DNA from: Eleusine coracana subsp. coracana
Lineage: Eukaryota; Streptophyta; Magnoliopsida; Poales; Poaceae
Direction of reading: 5' to 3'
NCBI GenBank assembly: GCA_032690845.1
Contig: CM064424.1
Span: 50,977,511 to 51,041,510, forward strand
Length of the DNA: 64,000 nucleotides
A model generated the notes under the pieces. That model made no database searches. It was not told the origin of the DNA and worked only from the letters and a program-made list of their open reading frames with translations. The translations under genes and the position numbers were made by a program. The stretch's first letter is position 1, and every line of letters starts with the position of its first letter. This document shows positions 46,307 through 57,440 of the stretch, one piece after another.

Positions 46307-46314
46307 AGGGGAGG
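46307..46314 (+). promoter_or_regulatory. TATA box of the Tat 3' LTR
   Basis: TATAAAAG followed by GGGAGGTCC and a CT-rich start region near 46318-46330. Confidence 0.65.
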
Positions 46315-46611
46315 TCCTTCTTCCTCCAGGAGAGGGGGCAAACTCAAAAAACACAGCCGTAGCCGCAACCACGACGAACAACCACGATTAGCCATCCCCT
46401 CCCTCTCATACGAGACATGGAGCACGCTCCTCTCTCACCACCATTGTACTCCCCAACGAAGCAAGTAACACGAGTAGGCTAGTGAACTGGACGTAGGGGA
46501 CTTCCTCGAACCAGTATAACCCCCGTGTCCTCCTGCTTAGCCATTACCAAACTTGAAGTGCGCACCCCTAGAACAAATTCTACTGGTCAGTGACCGAAAG
46601 TCCGATAGCGC

Positions 46612-46698
46612 GGGACGCAGCCCGAACGACTCCTCGGGACACAGCTCGGGCAACTTCTTGGGACGCAACCCGAATGACTCCTTGGGACACAGCCCAGA
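46612..46698 (+). repeat. 24-bp tandem repeat, about 3.5 copies
   Basis: Units GGGACGCAGCCCGAACGACT.. at 46612, 46636, 46660 and 46684. Units one and three are alike, as are two and four, so the true unit may be a 48-bp dimer. Confidence 0.8.
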
Positions 46699-46808
46699 AC
46701 CACACTAACCGGACAAAGCATTGCATCAGAAGGATACATGCCCAACACTACCAACTTTGTTACACCAAAAAAAAAGACATTGTTGCTACCGTGACGACCC
46801 TCGGTCTG

Positions 46809-47730
46809 CTATACGTAGAACCTCTTCAAGGCATCGGTGTTGTAGGTGTGCTGCATTGGAGAGCCATCCAGTTCCAGCAAATGATACGCCTCTGGTCTGT
46901 TCGAGTGATCCACAATGAAGGGACCCAACCACTTGCTGCATAGTTTGCCAACGTTGATCGGATGGGGATTGCGTCGAAGGACCAGATCGCCTGGTGCAAA
47001 CCCCTTCGGATGAACTTTGCGATTGTACATTTTCTCGAAGGACTCAATATACTTGCGCATGTTAGCAACTGTTTGCATGCGCAGTTCTTCAACGTGTCCT
47101 TTGCCACATCATCCTCATTGATGTGAGGCCTAAGTGTGCGCAATGACCTGGCATATATCTCCTCCGGCATGACTGCATCAGCACCATAGAACAACCGAAA
47201 AGGTGAAAAACCGGTGGATCTTGTAGCAGTTGTCCTGATGGACCAGAGAACGTTCGGCAGCACTTTGACCCATTTGCCCTTCGGTAAGCCAACCAACGAA
47301 CAAGAGATCCCAGAGAACAAATTGCCATTCATGCGTTCCACAGCCCCATTAGCCCTCGGGTTAATGACAAATACCTCACATTTCTTGACCCCCAAACTAA
47401 GGCAGTACTCTTTGAACTCAAGGCCCTTGAACTGCTTGGCATTATCTATAGTTAACTCCAGTGGTACCCCGAAGTGGCAGGCCACATTCTTCCAGAAAAA
47501 CTTCTTGACATTGCCTGTTGTAATTCGAACCAATGGTTTGGCCTCCACCACAGCGAACCGATAACCTCCTGGAGCCGTGGGCAATGGCCCCACAATGTCA
47601 ATCCCCCATCGAGCTAGTGGCCAAATCAGAGGGATTGGTTGCAGTACTATGGCGGGCAAGTGAGATTGACGCCCCATCCACTGACAACCAGCTCATATCC
47701 TAACCAGTTCTTCGGCTTCCCGCACTACAG
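46809..47730 (-). pseudogene. Integrase of the minus-strand Tat-like fragment
   Basis: 283-codon frame from 47677. Core: RWGIDIVGPLPTAPGGYRF (D), LELTIDNAKQFKG (D), GAVERMNGN (E), so the catalytic triad is intact. TRSTGFSPFRLFYGADAVMP follows. A frame change near 47085 moves the C-terminal part to 47078-46809 (PKGFAPGDLVLRRNPHP, KWLGPFIV, YNTDALKRFYV, stop). The zinc-binding N-terminal part lies in other frames upstream, near 47735-47926. Confidence 0.85.
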
Positions 47731-48401
47731 TGGGCTAGTAGAACCCTTGCCGAATTGCTTTGGCTACCAACACCCTTGGAGCCAGGTGTGATGAACACAA
47801 CCCCTCATGAATTTCACGTAACAATCTCTGTCCCTCGGGCCGACTGAGACAACGAAGCAATGGAGCACAGACACCCCCCTTGTATAAGACATCATCAATA
47901 ATGGTGTACTCCCAACAACAATGCAAGATCCTCTGCTGCTCCTCTTTGTCATCAGAAACATAGTGTCGTTTGATACATGCCCGAATAGGGGCTCGCCAGT
48001 CATCTGCTGTGATGGCCAGAACCCTTCACCCTTTTGCCTCCGGTAAGGTTGCACATCGCTAGCAGCCAGATGTTGTCCGACCGCAGCTTTAGCCAATGCA
48101 TCTGCTTCCTCATTTTCAGCGTGACAAATGTTGTGTACCTCGAAGCCCAGGAAGTACTTGTCCATCTCCCTCACCTTACTGGTATATCAAGCCATCTCCG
48201 GATCCTTAGCCTGATTACCTTTCGCCAATTGAGCCGAAGCTAACTACGAATCATAGTAGATGACCAGACGTCTAGCCCCGAGGGCTCATGCTTGCCAAAG
48301 GCCCAACAATATTCCCTTGTACTCAGTGGCATTGTTCATGGTTTGAAAAGCCAATTTTGCAGAGAAATGCATGGTTTGCCCTCCGGGCGACGTGATAACT
48401 A
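47731..48401 (-). pseudogene. Second RNase H and zinc-binding start of integrase, broken
   Basis: Minus strand: NNATEYKGILLGLWQA near 48330 and RRLVIYYDS near 48260 are the E and D blocks of the Tat second RNase H, then EMDKYFLGFEVHNICHAENE and EADALAKAAVGQ. At least three in-frame stops interrupt it. The upstream part is lost at the copia insertion. Confidence 0.75.
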
Positions 48402-48403
48402 TG

Positions 48404-48746
48404 TGTAAGGATCATGACCATTGAGGTCACCCCAAGGTATGATGTTTTGGTGATGCATGACAAACATGAAATGTGACTAATATCTACACGAGTGTTGTTC
48501 ATGTAGGAAATCCTTCCTATCTTATGATGATTGTGTACGGCGTCCTTGGCGATTGATGACAATGACCACAAGCATGGAGGCTTGTGAACTCGATGGAGTC
48601 CAAGAGTTGATGGAGATGGATCAAACCGGAGAACAAGCTATGGTGCAAGTGTTTGGTACACTTGAGTAGTTGTTAGGGCTTTGAGTCCATAGGAAAAACT
48701 GGACTATCAAGGGTGTCTAGGTCATTCTCTTAGGTCATGTCTAGTT
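48404..48746 (+). repeat. Copia 5' LTR, left part
   Basis: From TGTAAGGATC to the target duplication TAGTT (48742-48746), where the solo LTR has inserted. No gene. Confidence 0.75.
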
Positions 48747-49019
48747 TGTGACAACCCTACTCCGAAAAGTAGAGTATGTCGTACAGGATCGTCTCGGGAG
48801 ATGGTTAACGAAGTAACCATACACAACATTCACACATCATCATTTGCAACATTACATCACTTAAGTGCACAATATTACAAGTCCAGAGGTAAAATATAAT
48901 TAAGTTCAGATCTGCATGCATATGTCCTTAGTACATATTACACAAATTTGCGGAAGCGGTGAAACGACAAAACACAACGTTTAGTCCTACGTGAACCATG
49001 CCGGCCCTATGGCGATGGC

Positions 49020-50188
49020 TCACTCATCCAGATTAGGAGAACTGGGGACCCATTCGATGGTCTAGTTCTGAGGCTCCTCACCTTCCCACACAACTTTATT
49101 ACAACAATCACAGTAGGTTGCTTGAGGAAAACCTGAAAAACAACATCGACGCAAAGCCTGAGTATCTCCATACTCCGCAAGACTTACCCATCAACCGGTT
49201 TGCTAAAACCGACTCCTAGTATGCAAGGGGCTGACCGGGTTTATTTGATAATTGCATAAAAAGCTCCTATTAGTTCCATGCTGCACTTTCAATTTCCTTA
49301 AACAAGATTTTACTTTGCTTATTGTAGAACACAGCTACGGTGAGTCTAGCTAGCTGCTAAGACATAAATATAGCTAAAGAGCAATACATCATAGCAACAT
49401 GTATCCATAGCATAAATAAATTTCAGAAACTTAACCATAACTTTACTACTTAACATATCATTGCCGCTGCTCGAACAAGAGGTACTCATAACCGCGAGGG
49501 AGGGCAATTCGAATTGATTTACATCCTGCAGGGAAAACCCAAATACACGAGATACGCATCATTTAAGAACACGTATGGCCACCGTTCACAAGATTGCTAT
49601 AAAGTCGATCCGGGGCCATCGATCCCGAGTACACGTCCTCCCCGCGATACAGTACTTCGTATCCGAGGCCTAACCCATGCACTCTCCAGCGGTCCTCAAA
49701 CCCGTGCAACCACCGTGCTGTTCACATCACCTCTGGATCGATGAGTATGGCCGTCCAACAATACGGTGCCCAAGTTACTAGGTTTACCAATTCCCATAAT
49801 AAAGGTATGCACTTGGTACAGTTCAATACTTGTTCACGGAGTTGCAATGATAGGTGCTCCATTTTTATCAAGTTCATCAACCAATTGAATCATAGTTGAA
49901 TCTATAACCTACCGTTGACTCCACTAGTTTAAGCATAGCATTTGCTAATGGAAAAGCTTACTAACGTAATAATCATAGGTCAGTGCGGGAGTATGCAAGT
50001 GTGTTTCATCCAAGTCCTACACTTAATGCACAATACAATATTCCTAACTTGCGATAAAGAAAAAGGACTCGAGTGAAAAAAATGGGTTATGCACCGGGGC
50101 TTGCCTTGGGTGTGATCGTAGTTAGCGTCGTCACCAAAGTGCACTTCAGCTCCTTGCTGGTCCGCTGTGATTTCCACGGTCTCGATTC
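49020..50188 (-). other. Candidate spliced LTR-borne reading frame, exons A and B (solo LTR)
   Basis: Minus strand. Exon A 50188-50105 (84 nt) follows ATATAG and ends CAAG before GCAAGCCCCGG, the same GC donor context as in the other family. Exon B 49132-49020 (113 nt) follows TTGTTTTTCAG and ends in TGA. Both junctions are phase 1. Exon A is again acidic (VEITADQQGAEVHFGDD); exon B has CDCCNKVVWEGEEP and TIEWVPSSPNLDE with one internal TAG that fits CAG to TAG. Lengths differ from the first family by whole codons. Confidence 0.4.
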
Positions 50189-51289
50189 CTATATGAAATG
50201 GACATGCATCAATGCTAAGGAATACACAAGGTTTCATGGAGTTTTCGTAACTAAAGATGGAATGCATGGCATGAAGATTCATGGTACTTCCTCAACAAAT
50301 AAATTAATGGACTAATCACTCATCCATGACTAGGGTTGCATACTTAAGTATGACATGGTAGCTACTGAATTTTGAAGGGACAAACTTCTAGCTACTAGAA
50401 TGCAATTTCTTAATCATCACACTCTTGGTGTATGTCCACTTTAACATGAGCATGGCCTAAATGCTGATTAATTGACATCATGGCTGATGATGACATGACA
50501 ATGTAGTACTTAGGGTTAAATTTCAGAAAGTTCATTTTTGAGCCACTTAGCTAAAGTGACCATATGCAAACTAATACTATACATAAAATGGCTCTTTAGT
50601 TGCATCACTAGTTCTAGTTCATATAGTTAATCAAGAACCAAAGTATATAATTACACAAGGAGAAATCCTACTGCAATGTAAAGATGAGTTATTTTCCATG
50701 GACTTCCAGAAATTAATTTATTCTTATTTTCCTGAAATACACACATAAAGTAACATTTATATGAAGAATTTCCTAGTTACTTAGCAAATGATCAATTTCG
50801 ACAGCAAATCTGTACTTAAGTAACTTCAAATTTTTCATGGGATTTTTCATAAGTGTACAAGTGCGTAAGGAACAGGAATGTCAAATTTCATAATTAAATT
50901 CCTAGCCAATATTTTATACAAATTCAATTGCTGAAAATGAGGATTATGCAATACTACTAAAAATATGCATAAAAATGGAAATGTGCTTTTGCAGAAAGTT
51001 TGGATATGCCATTAAATGCTTACTGAGAAAATTTCATGAATTTACCATTTACACATAATTACTTATGGATTTATTAAGCAAATTAGGGTTGTGACTTTGG
51101 TGAAGTAATTAAATTAATTTACTGGACCAACCTGGACTTGATCCTATTTTTCTGGTAGAGCAAGATTTTAGGAGTTGAACAAAATTAATTTCACAATTTT
51201 TGGCCTTGTATTTCTTGAGATATTGAATTTTGAAGTTTATTCAAAGTTCACTATTATTTACAAAAATGCCACTGAGTTCAAATCCATCA

Positions 51290-52010
51290 AACGCGCGCGT
51301 GCGCTCGCGGAGGCCGGCGACGGCGAGCTCAGCCCAGCGGCCGATCGGCGGCACGACCAGGGCTCGCGTGCGACTCGGAGAGTCTCCATGCCGAGGGGAG
51401 CTCGTGGAGGGGTCAGAGGGAGAAGTGGCTCACCGGAGATCGCCAGCGACAATGCGCGGCGGCAGAGGCAGCTCCGGCGAGGTCCACGCGACGGTGCCGA
51501 GGGAGAGGGAGGCCAGGGTGCGGTCGACGATCATCGCGGTGGTCCGGGGATGGTCGGCGTCGAGGAACTCGTCGAGGGAGAAGGCCGGAGGGGAGCTCTT
51601 GTCGGCGGGGGGGGGGGGGGGGGGGGGGGGGAGAAGATCCTGACGGCGGTGGCTCGGGCTTCATGAAATCCGGTGAGCACACTGCACGAGGGAGGAAGCG
51701 GGTCAGAGGGGAGGGAGGTGGTGACCTTGCGCGTTGATTTGCGAAAGAAAGAGGGAGTGGGAAGCCACCTAGTCGGAGCTGGACACGGCGGTGGTCATGG
51801 CGGGGAAGAACAGAGCCTGCTCGGGTTTCGCCGGAGAGAGAGAGAGAGGAGGGAAAAGGGCAGGGGCGCTTGGCTTCGCTGGAGCAACTTGAGGAGCAGA
51901 GCGGAGTGCGAGAGAGCGAAGGGCGAGGAGGAGGGGCAGTACCGGTCTACCTTTAACGCCGATCGACCGGGAGAGCGAGAGAGGGACAGGGGCGACGAGC
52001 TGTCGGCAGG
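51290..52010 (-). other. GC-rich gene-like block of the solo LTR
   Basis: On the minus strand it opens with a CT-microsatellite leader (about 51832-51850), as in plant 5' UTRs, and contains 25 G on the + strand at 51607-51631 (proline-coding on the minus strand). Open frames exist in all phases and no domain is recognised. Confidence 0.4.
51607..51631 (+). repeat. Homopolymer G run
   Basis: Twenty-five G in a row within the GC-rich block. Confidence 0.85.
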
Positions 52011-52663
52011 GAAATGGAGGGAGGGAGCGCTGCCTTCAAGTTCCGGCCGGTGGCACAGGAGGGTTTGGTGGAGCAGTGGCCGGTGTGGCGCTGCAGTGGC
52101 CGTCCTGGTGCTCTAGTGATCGACGGCGGCTCGTACGGTGGCATCGGTGTCGAGCGGAGACTGGCGGGGGGAAAAAGGAAAGAGAAGGGGGGGTTGACCC
52201 TGCTTGACTTGAACTTGGACTCGGGTTTGATACAATTCGCCACGTTCCCGTGCTCAAAATTGGACACCAATTTTTGTGTGGGTTCAGTGAAACGTGTGCT
52301 CCAACTTTTCGTTTGGGTGCACCTGCTAGTTTTGCCTTGAGAAATTATGAAAAGTCTAAACCCGAAACACACTTTTCTAACTTTGGGGGAATTTTTAAGG
52401 GTAATAAATGGTTACAAAAAATTCTGGAAAAAGTCTCAAAATTCTATTTTATTATTGCCATTCAGAATATGTAAAAACATTTGGGCACTTTCATGGGTTT
52501 TGATGATGTTTGTGAGTGACCCATATTTGAATATTTTGGAATTTAATTAACTAGGTTTCTTTTCTTTATCCTTTGGCACATGGATTAATCATACTCTCGC
52601 TTAGTCCTTAATTGAGGTTAGTCTTAGTTAACTTCATTTTGTGACATGAAATGTCACATAGTT

Positions 52664-53957
52664 GGTGATGTGCAATGTTGCTCAGTGAAATCAAAGGCAC
52701 TAGGTGACAGTGAAGAAGCCAAGGAGCTGTTCGGAGAAGCCGGGAAACCAAGTCAAGCGAGGATGACGAGTTTCAGCTTCTGGACATAGAGACCAGACAG
52801 ATGGGTCAGTGGAGACCGGATTGTACAGTCACTATGTGGAGATTGTCCGGGACTTAGCGCGAAGAAGCAGCAGTCTGTCGATAGGTAAGTCTGTATAGAC
52901 CGGACAGTCCGGTCTACTGACCAGACGTTCCGGTCAGTACAGGTACAGGGACGGTAGAATAGGTGCATTTCACGGAGGCTCCTGGACTAGAGAGAGAAAG
53001 TGGACCGCACGGTCCGGTCACTATAGGAGGAAGCAGCGGACAAAGAGCAACGGCTCTAGAGGAGCCATCCGGTGGAGACCGGACTGTCCGGTCTGGACAG
53101 TGACCGGACTATCCGGTCAGTACGTCTAGAGAGGTTGTTTCATGGAGCAATGTCTACCTTGCACATCTAAGGCTAGGGTGTCCTTGAGGGTGTGATCTAG
53201 GTTGTTACTCTTGGTCTACGGTGAGACCTAGACCGGTTAGGTGTCGGTGATCGAGCCTATCGTGATTGGTTGTGAAGGCCGTCGCAAGTTTGTCCATGGT
53301 TTGAGCCCACCGTTGGAAGGGGCATTAATAGTGAGCGCCCGTGCTGGCTCAGGGAGTATGGCAAGTTCTCGAGGGAGGCGAGCTTGTGCTTTGTGCAGCG
53401 GTGACGCACACCGTGTCTTCACTCGAGGAGTGATTGCGGGCTCGTGGGCGAGAACTCCACTTGGTGGCGGGAGGGACCGGGACTCCGGCGGGAGTGGTCC
53501 AACGAGGATTAGGGGAAGGCGCCATCCTTTCGAGACCTCGACAAAAATCATGAGCCAACCCCTTCTCTAGTCCTCACTATGATGCTTTACTTTCCGCATT
53601 TACATACCATGTTATTCATGCTAGTGTGTTCTTCTAGTTGACTATCTTGTAGACTTGCATGTTTAGGCTCCTTACTTGCTAGTAGTGTTTAAGCTTCTGC
53701 ATTTATAGACTAGCATGAGTAGGAGTTGCATTGATGTGATTGATCACTAGAATTGCATAGGTGTTGTAATAACTTGTGTGATCCACTAACATGCATAGGA
53801 TGCTCTTATCTTTCATAGAACTATATTGCTAGTGTGATCTCCACTAGAATTGTGTAGGAGTTGATTGAGTGCTATCGATAAGTTGTATTCAACAAAATTA
53901 GTACATAGTGGTAGTTCCCAATTCACTCCCCCCCTCTCGGTCACTACGATCCTTTCA
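52664..53957 (+). repeat. Copia 5' LTR, right part
   Basis: Resumes after the solo LTR and ends CTTTCA at 53957. It contains the ACCGGAC-T-GTCCGGT array (52875-53120) and the C-rich end (CTCCCCCCCTC). The open frame at 53241-53570 has no domain and is taken as chance. Confidence 0.8.
52875..53120 (+). repeat. Array of ACCGGAC-T-GTCCGGT-type palindromes
   Basis: Full or half copies of an odd-centred palindrome: GACCGGACAGTCCGGTC near 52900, ACGTTCCGGTCAG near 52925, CGGTCCGGTCAC near 53010, GACCGGACTGTCCGGTC near 53080 and GACCGGACTATCCGGTC near 53102. Related decayed forms lie near 52815. Confidence 0.75.
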
Positions 53958-53959
53958 AG

Positions 53960-53972
53960 TGGTATCAGAGCC
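53960..53972 (+). promoter_or_regulatory. Primer-binding site, initiator tRNA-Met (copia)
   Basis: TGGTATCAGAGCC two bases after the LTR end at 53957. Confidence 0.9.
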
Positions 53973-54025
53973 AAGTGCTCATCATAAGGCTTAACCGCCT
54001 TGAGTAATGACCGTATTGAGTTGGG

Positions 54026-56413
54026 ATGTCATCCTATTCGGGGCTGGGTCATGGCTCATGGAAGGATCGCTTTAAAAGCTACCTAAATGCCATGATTCCG
54101 GATGAGTTGATGGATACTCTTGTGGACTTTGCCAATACCTTTACCGATGATCATGTGTATGATGATTGTGATGATTGCGTGGATGTGCCTTGTACTAGTG
54201 AGTGCCTAGACTCTTCTAGCAATGACTTGATAGGTTGCTCTACTAGTATGCCTAACACGATGATTGATAATGATGTGCCTCTTGATCTTGCTTGCTCTAC
54301 TAGCATTGATGATGTTTGTGAGTCTCCTATTGAGCATGCTAGTAGTTCTCTTGTTGAGGAGTCCTTCGCTTTCCATGTTAATGATAATGAGGACTTACTA
54401 GACTCTCTTATTTGCTTGCGATGTATTGTGGACAAGATTGGGGCGACGCCTTTCGAGCTTCCCAAGATTGTGATAGTTCAGAAGATCCTCTCCTTGCTTC
54501 CGAGTAGCAAGCTCTTCTACATCACTCTTGACCTTCTAATCGAGAGGGGTCTCTCCGTTGAGGACGTGATTGAGCTACTCTTCAAGGATGAGGAGATTTC
54601 CGTGAGCATGGCGTGGAAGAGGACATTCAAGGCAAACCATGAGGCGTCCTCCAACAAAGGGAAAGAAGTAGCTTCGAGCTCAAACTTCTTTGATCCCTCT
54701 ACAAGATTTCCTTGCAACGACTTCTACAACCCCTTCGGAGCAAGACACTCATCGGGCACTTCGTCAAGCTCTACCTCAAGTGTCATTCAAAGTTCTTCTC
54801 CAAGCATATTGGGTGGACCAAGCATTGGCGTAGGGAGAGCACCAACAACAATGCTCGCTCGATCATTTGAGATGATCAATCTTGTGGATTCGGCTCCGGC
54901 ACCTCCACCTCCTCCACCACAAGATCACCTTTGGCATCTTCGTCGAGCTCACCAACAGGATCTTCTCTTTGAACTCGGTGAATTTGTGAGAAATCCAAAT
55001 GTTGACCTTTGTGAGAATCTATTGAGCATATATGATCTTGTGTGTAGGATTAACTCTTTTAGGGGACTTCAGAGGATTGCACCACATGAAGTGATTGACA
55101 AGCTCCTCCAACAAATCACAACTCCTGAGAGGGGTTTCTTACTTGAGGAGGTAGTCAACAGGAGACATGAGCTCTCAATTGAGAGAGCAATGGAGATGAT
55201 ACTTGTGCTCCATACACAAGTGGGACATGTGCTTGAGCACATCACTGGACTCTATGATCCTCCCCGTTACTACATCAACCTTGACAATGTGCACATGGGG
55301 AATGATCATGGACATTGGAGATATCATGCTCCTCACTATCCCATTAGAAGGAGACTATTGGATGGGAGTGCAAGAATCCCTATCTATGAGGATGGTCTTA
55401 TTGCTCGACACTATGAGGTTAGTACTAGTCAATCATGTAATGCTTTGCATACTAACCCTTCTTCCTCTAGTGCTTGTCTAATGGCTACCACCAGGGTTAA
55501 CTACAAGAGTGGAGGTACCCATTGGATTCTTGATAGTGGGTGCACTCAACACATGACCGGGAAGTCAATCATGTTCACCGATATTGATGAAGACGAAGAT
55601 AGTGAGAAGGTGACTTTTGGAGATAACTCAAAGGGGAGAGTGAGAGGCTCAGGCAAGGTGGCCATTACAAAAGACCTCCATCTCTCCAAGGTCTTTCTTG
55701 TGGAAACCCTCAACTTCAACCTTCTATCCATTAGTCAGTTATGTGACATGGGATTCAAGTGCATGTTTGATGAGGATGGTGCAACAATTGAGAATGTCAA
55801 GAGAGGGCTAGTATTGCATGGAGTGAGACATGGGAACTTGTATATCACAGACTTCAAGTCAAGTAATATGCCACCAAGCACTTGCCTATTCACCAAGGCA
55901 TCCAAGGGATGGTTGTGGCATAGAAGACTAGCACATGTTGGAATGAATCAGCTCAAGAAGATTGTCAAGAGGAATCTAGTTGAAGGAATCAAGGATGTGA
56001 CCTTTGAGAAGGATAAAATGTGCAGTGCTTGTCAGGCAGGGAAACAAGTTACATCGTCACATCCCACCAAGTCATTCATGTCTACATCTCGTCCTCTAGA
56101 GCTCTTGCACATGGACTTGTTTGGGCCAACACATTACAAGAGTCTAGGAGGCAATCTATATTGCTTGGTGATTGTTGATGATTTCATGAGATATACTTGG
56201 ACCTTCTTTCTTGTGGACAAATCTCAAGCTAGTGGTATCTTCAGAAAGTTTGCCAAGAGGGCAAAGAATGAGTTCAATGCTAGCATTGTGAAGATAAGGA
56301 GTGACAATGGGACGGAATTCAAAAACACCACAGTGGAGGAATATTGTGACAAGAAGGGAATCAAACATGAATTCTCCGCTACATATACTCCCGAGCAAAA
56401 TGGAGTAGTGTAG
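54026..56413 (+). pseudogene. Copia polyprotein: unusual gag, protease, integrase start; ends at a stop in the integrase active site
   Basis: 795 codons open from MSSYSGLGHG. Residues 1-480 should be gag, but no CCHC knuckle is visible. There is an Asp/Cys/Ser-rich part, a Ser-rich part, a PPPPPP run (about residue 292), then a well-ordered helical segment (QQDLLFELGEFVRNPN, ERAMEMILVLHTQVGHVLEH). Protease DSGCTQHMTG at about residue 510. GAG-pre-integrase WHRRLAHVGMNQLKK and CSACQAGKQV. Integrase D residues in LLHMDLFGP and IRSDNGTEF. At 56411-56413 the codon of the catalytic Glu (normally NGVVERKN) is TAG. Confidence 0.85.
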
Positions 56414-57440
56414 AGGAAGAACAAGACGCTCATCACTCTTGCTCGTGCCATGTTGGATGAGTATGGAACTCATGAGAGGTTTTGGACGGAGGCAATCAAC
56501 ATGGCTTGCTACACCTCTAACCGTGTCTATCTCCACCGGTTGTTGAAGAAGACACCATATGAGCTATTGGTGGGACAGAAACCTAATGTTTCCTATTTTC
56601 GAGTCTTTGGATGCAAGTGTTACATTCTCAAGAAGAGGAGAAAGCCCGGGAAGTTTGAGAGCAGAACTTATGAAGGCATTCTTGTTGGGTACTCTAGGAC
56701 TTCTAAAGCATATAGGGTCTACAACTCCACCACCGAATGTGTGGAGGAATCCTATGATGTGCAATTTGATGAGTCAAATAGGTCCCAAAAGGAGGATGAA
56801 TTTCATGAAGTGGACATTGGAGATGAGCCTATGAGGGAAGCTTTGAGAAACATGCCTATGGGCAAGGTTTTACCCCACGAGGCCAATGATGGTGATGTTA
56901 ATGAGCCCTCTACTCCACCACCTCAACCTACCTCCTCCTCCGAGGCACAATAAACCACCCAAGATTCAACAAATACTCCCACAAGCTCCTCCCAAGATTC
57001 ATTGAGAGTACACCCACCAAATGATGAGGAATCTCAAGTGAGAAGTGAGCCACAACCCTCCCCACATACTTCATCATAAACCACTTCTCCTAGTTCTTCA
57101 CAAGATAACCTCCCATCCACCTCAAGCCCAAAGTACAAAAGAAGAAAGCATAAGAATGGCTACTCCACCTCTCTTAGGATATAATACACTCATATATCAA
57201 GAGAGCAAACAATCCATGATGCCCAAGATACCTTACCTAGATCTCCTCCCACTCAACAAGAACATCATCCTAGACCCAAAGCCATAATCAAGGATCATTC
57301 ACATGACTTGATCATTGGGAGTCCATCTCAAGGAGTGAGGACAAGGAGAAATCAATACAAGCCCAACTATGTGAATGAAGATGATGAGGAGGCGAATGTT
57401 GCTATTGAGAACTTCTCTTTTGTCTCCAGATTGAACCTAC
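56414..57440 (+). pseudogene. Copia integrase C-terminal part and linker to RT
   Basis: Continues in the same frame: TLITLARAMLDEYGTHERFW, NRVYLHRLLKKTPYELLVGQ, FRVFGCKCYILKKRRKPGKF, ESYDVQFDES. Stop TAA near 56951. The linker up to RT is Ser/Pro/Thr-rich, with further stops near 57079 and 57183, and includes a basic KYKRRKHKNG stretch. A frame change lies near 57420. Confidence 0.8.

Larger units (their letters stand above)
1433..46607 (+). mobile_element. Tat-lineage Ty3/gypsy element, 5' end missing, split by two nested elements
   Basis: Order on the + strand: gag (about 1440-3036), protease (3037-3840), RT and RNase H (3841-5140), second RNase H (5141-5888), integrase (19478-20730), 3' noncoding minisatellite (20848-21176), an antisense ORF (21384-21879 plus 39980-42528), polypurine tract (45035-45054) and 3' LTR (45055-46607). 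The RNase H tandem before integrase and an antisense ORF between pol and the 3' LTR are features of the plant Tat group. A RIRE3-like element sits between second RNase H and integrase, and an Athila element sits in the antisense ORF. The 5' LTR and 5' gag are absent because a copia LTR ends at 1432. All frames are broken. Confidence 0.85.
45055..46607 (+). repeat. 3' LTR of the Tat element (about 1.55 kb)
   Basis: Starts TGTCGAGGGT after the polypurine tract; the right end is placed at GTCCGATA (46607), read as a mutated GACA end opposite TGTC. It contains a hairpin array (45231-45372), a 75-bp duplication (45781-45925) and a TATA box (46307-46314). The left LTR is outside the window, so the exact end is not proven. 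Confidence 0.7.
46608..48403 (-). mobile_element. Tat-like gypsy fragment on the minus strand
   Basis: Minus-strand pol end (second RNase H, integrase) and 3' noncoding DNA with a 24-bp tandem repeat. It is cut on its 5' side by the copia LTR at about 48404 and abuts the + Tat LTR at 46607. It was probably the oldest sequence here, into which the + Tat and the copia elements inserted. Confidence 0.75.
48747..52658 (-). mobile_element. Solo LTR (3912 bp) of a second long-LTR chromovirus family, minus strand
   Basis: Flanked by TAGTT on both sides (48742-48746, 52659-52663), with ends TGTGACA and TGTCACA. There are no internal genes, primer site or tract, so it is a solo LTR. On the minus strand its layout parallels the LTR at 5889-9618: AT-rich start, CT-rich and GC-rich block (52000-51290), AT-rich middle, then two exon-like segments. 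The spacing of the 'gggtaagacttg...aggctttg' word before exon B is also shared. The two families are clearly diverged. Confidence 0.85.

Noticed and set aside
48747..52658. Reading the 3.9-kb insertion as a + strand LTR
   Set aside because: The ends are inverted repeats and do not decide orientation, but the CT-rich leader, the exon-like segments and their order match the other long LTRs only on the minus strand.
53241..53570. 109-codon frame in the copia LTR
   Set aside because: LTR sequence with GC-rich bias; an overlapping minus frame of similar length exists and no domain is seen.
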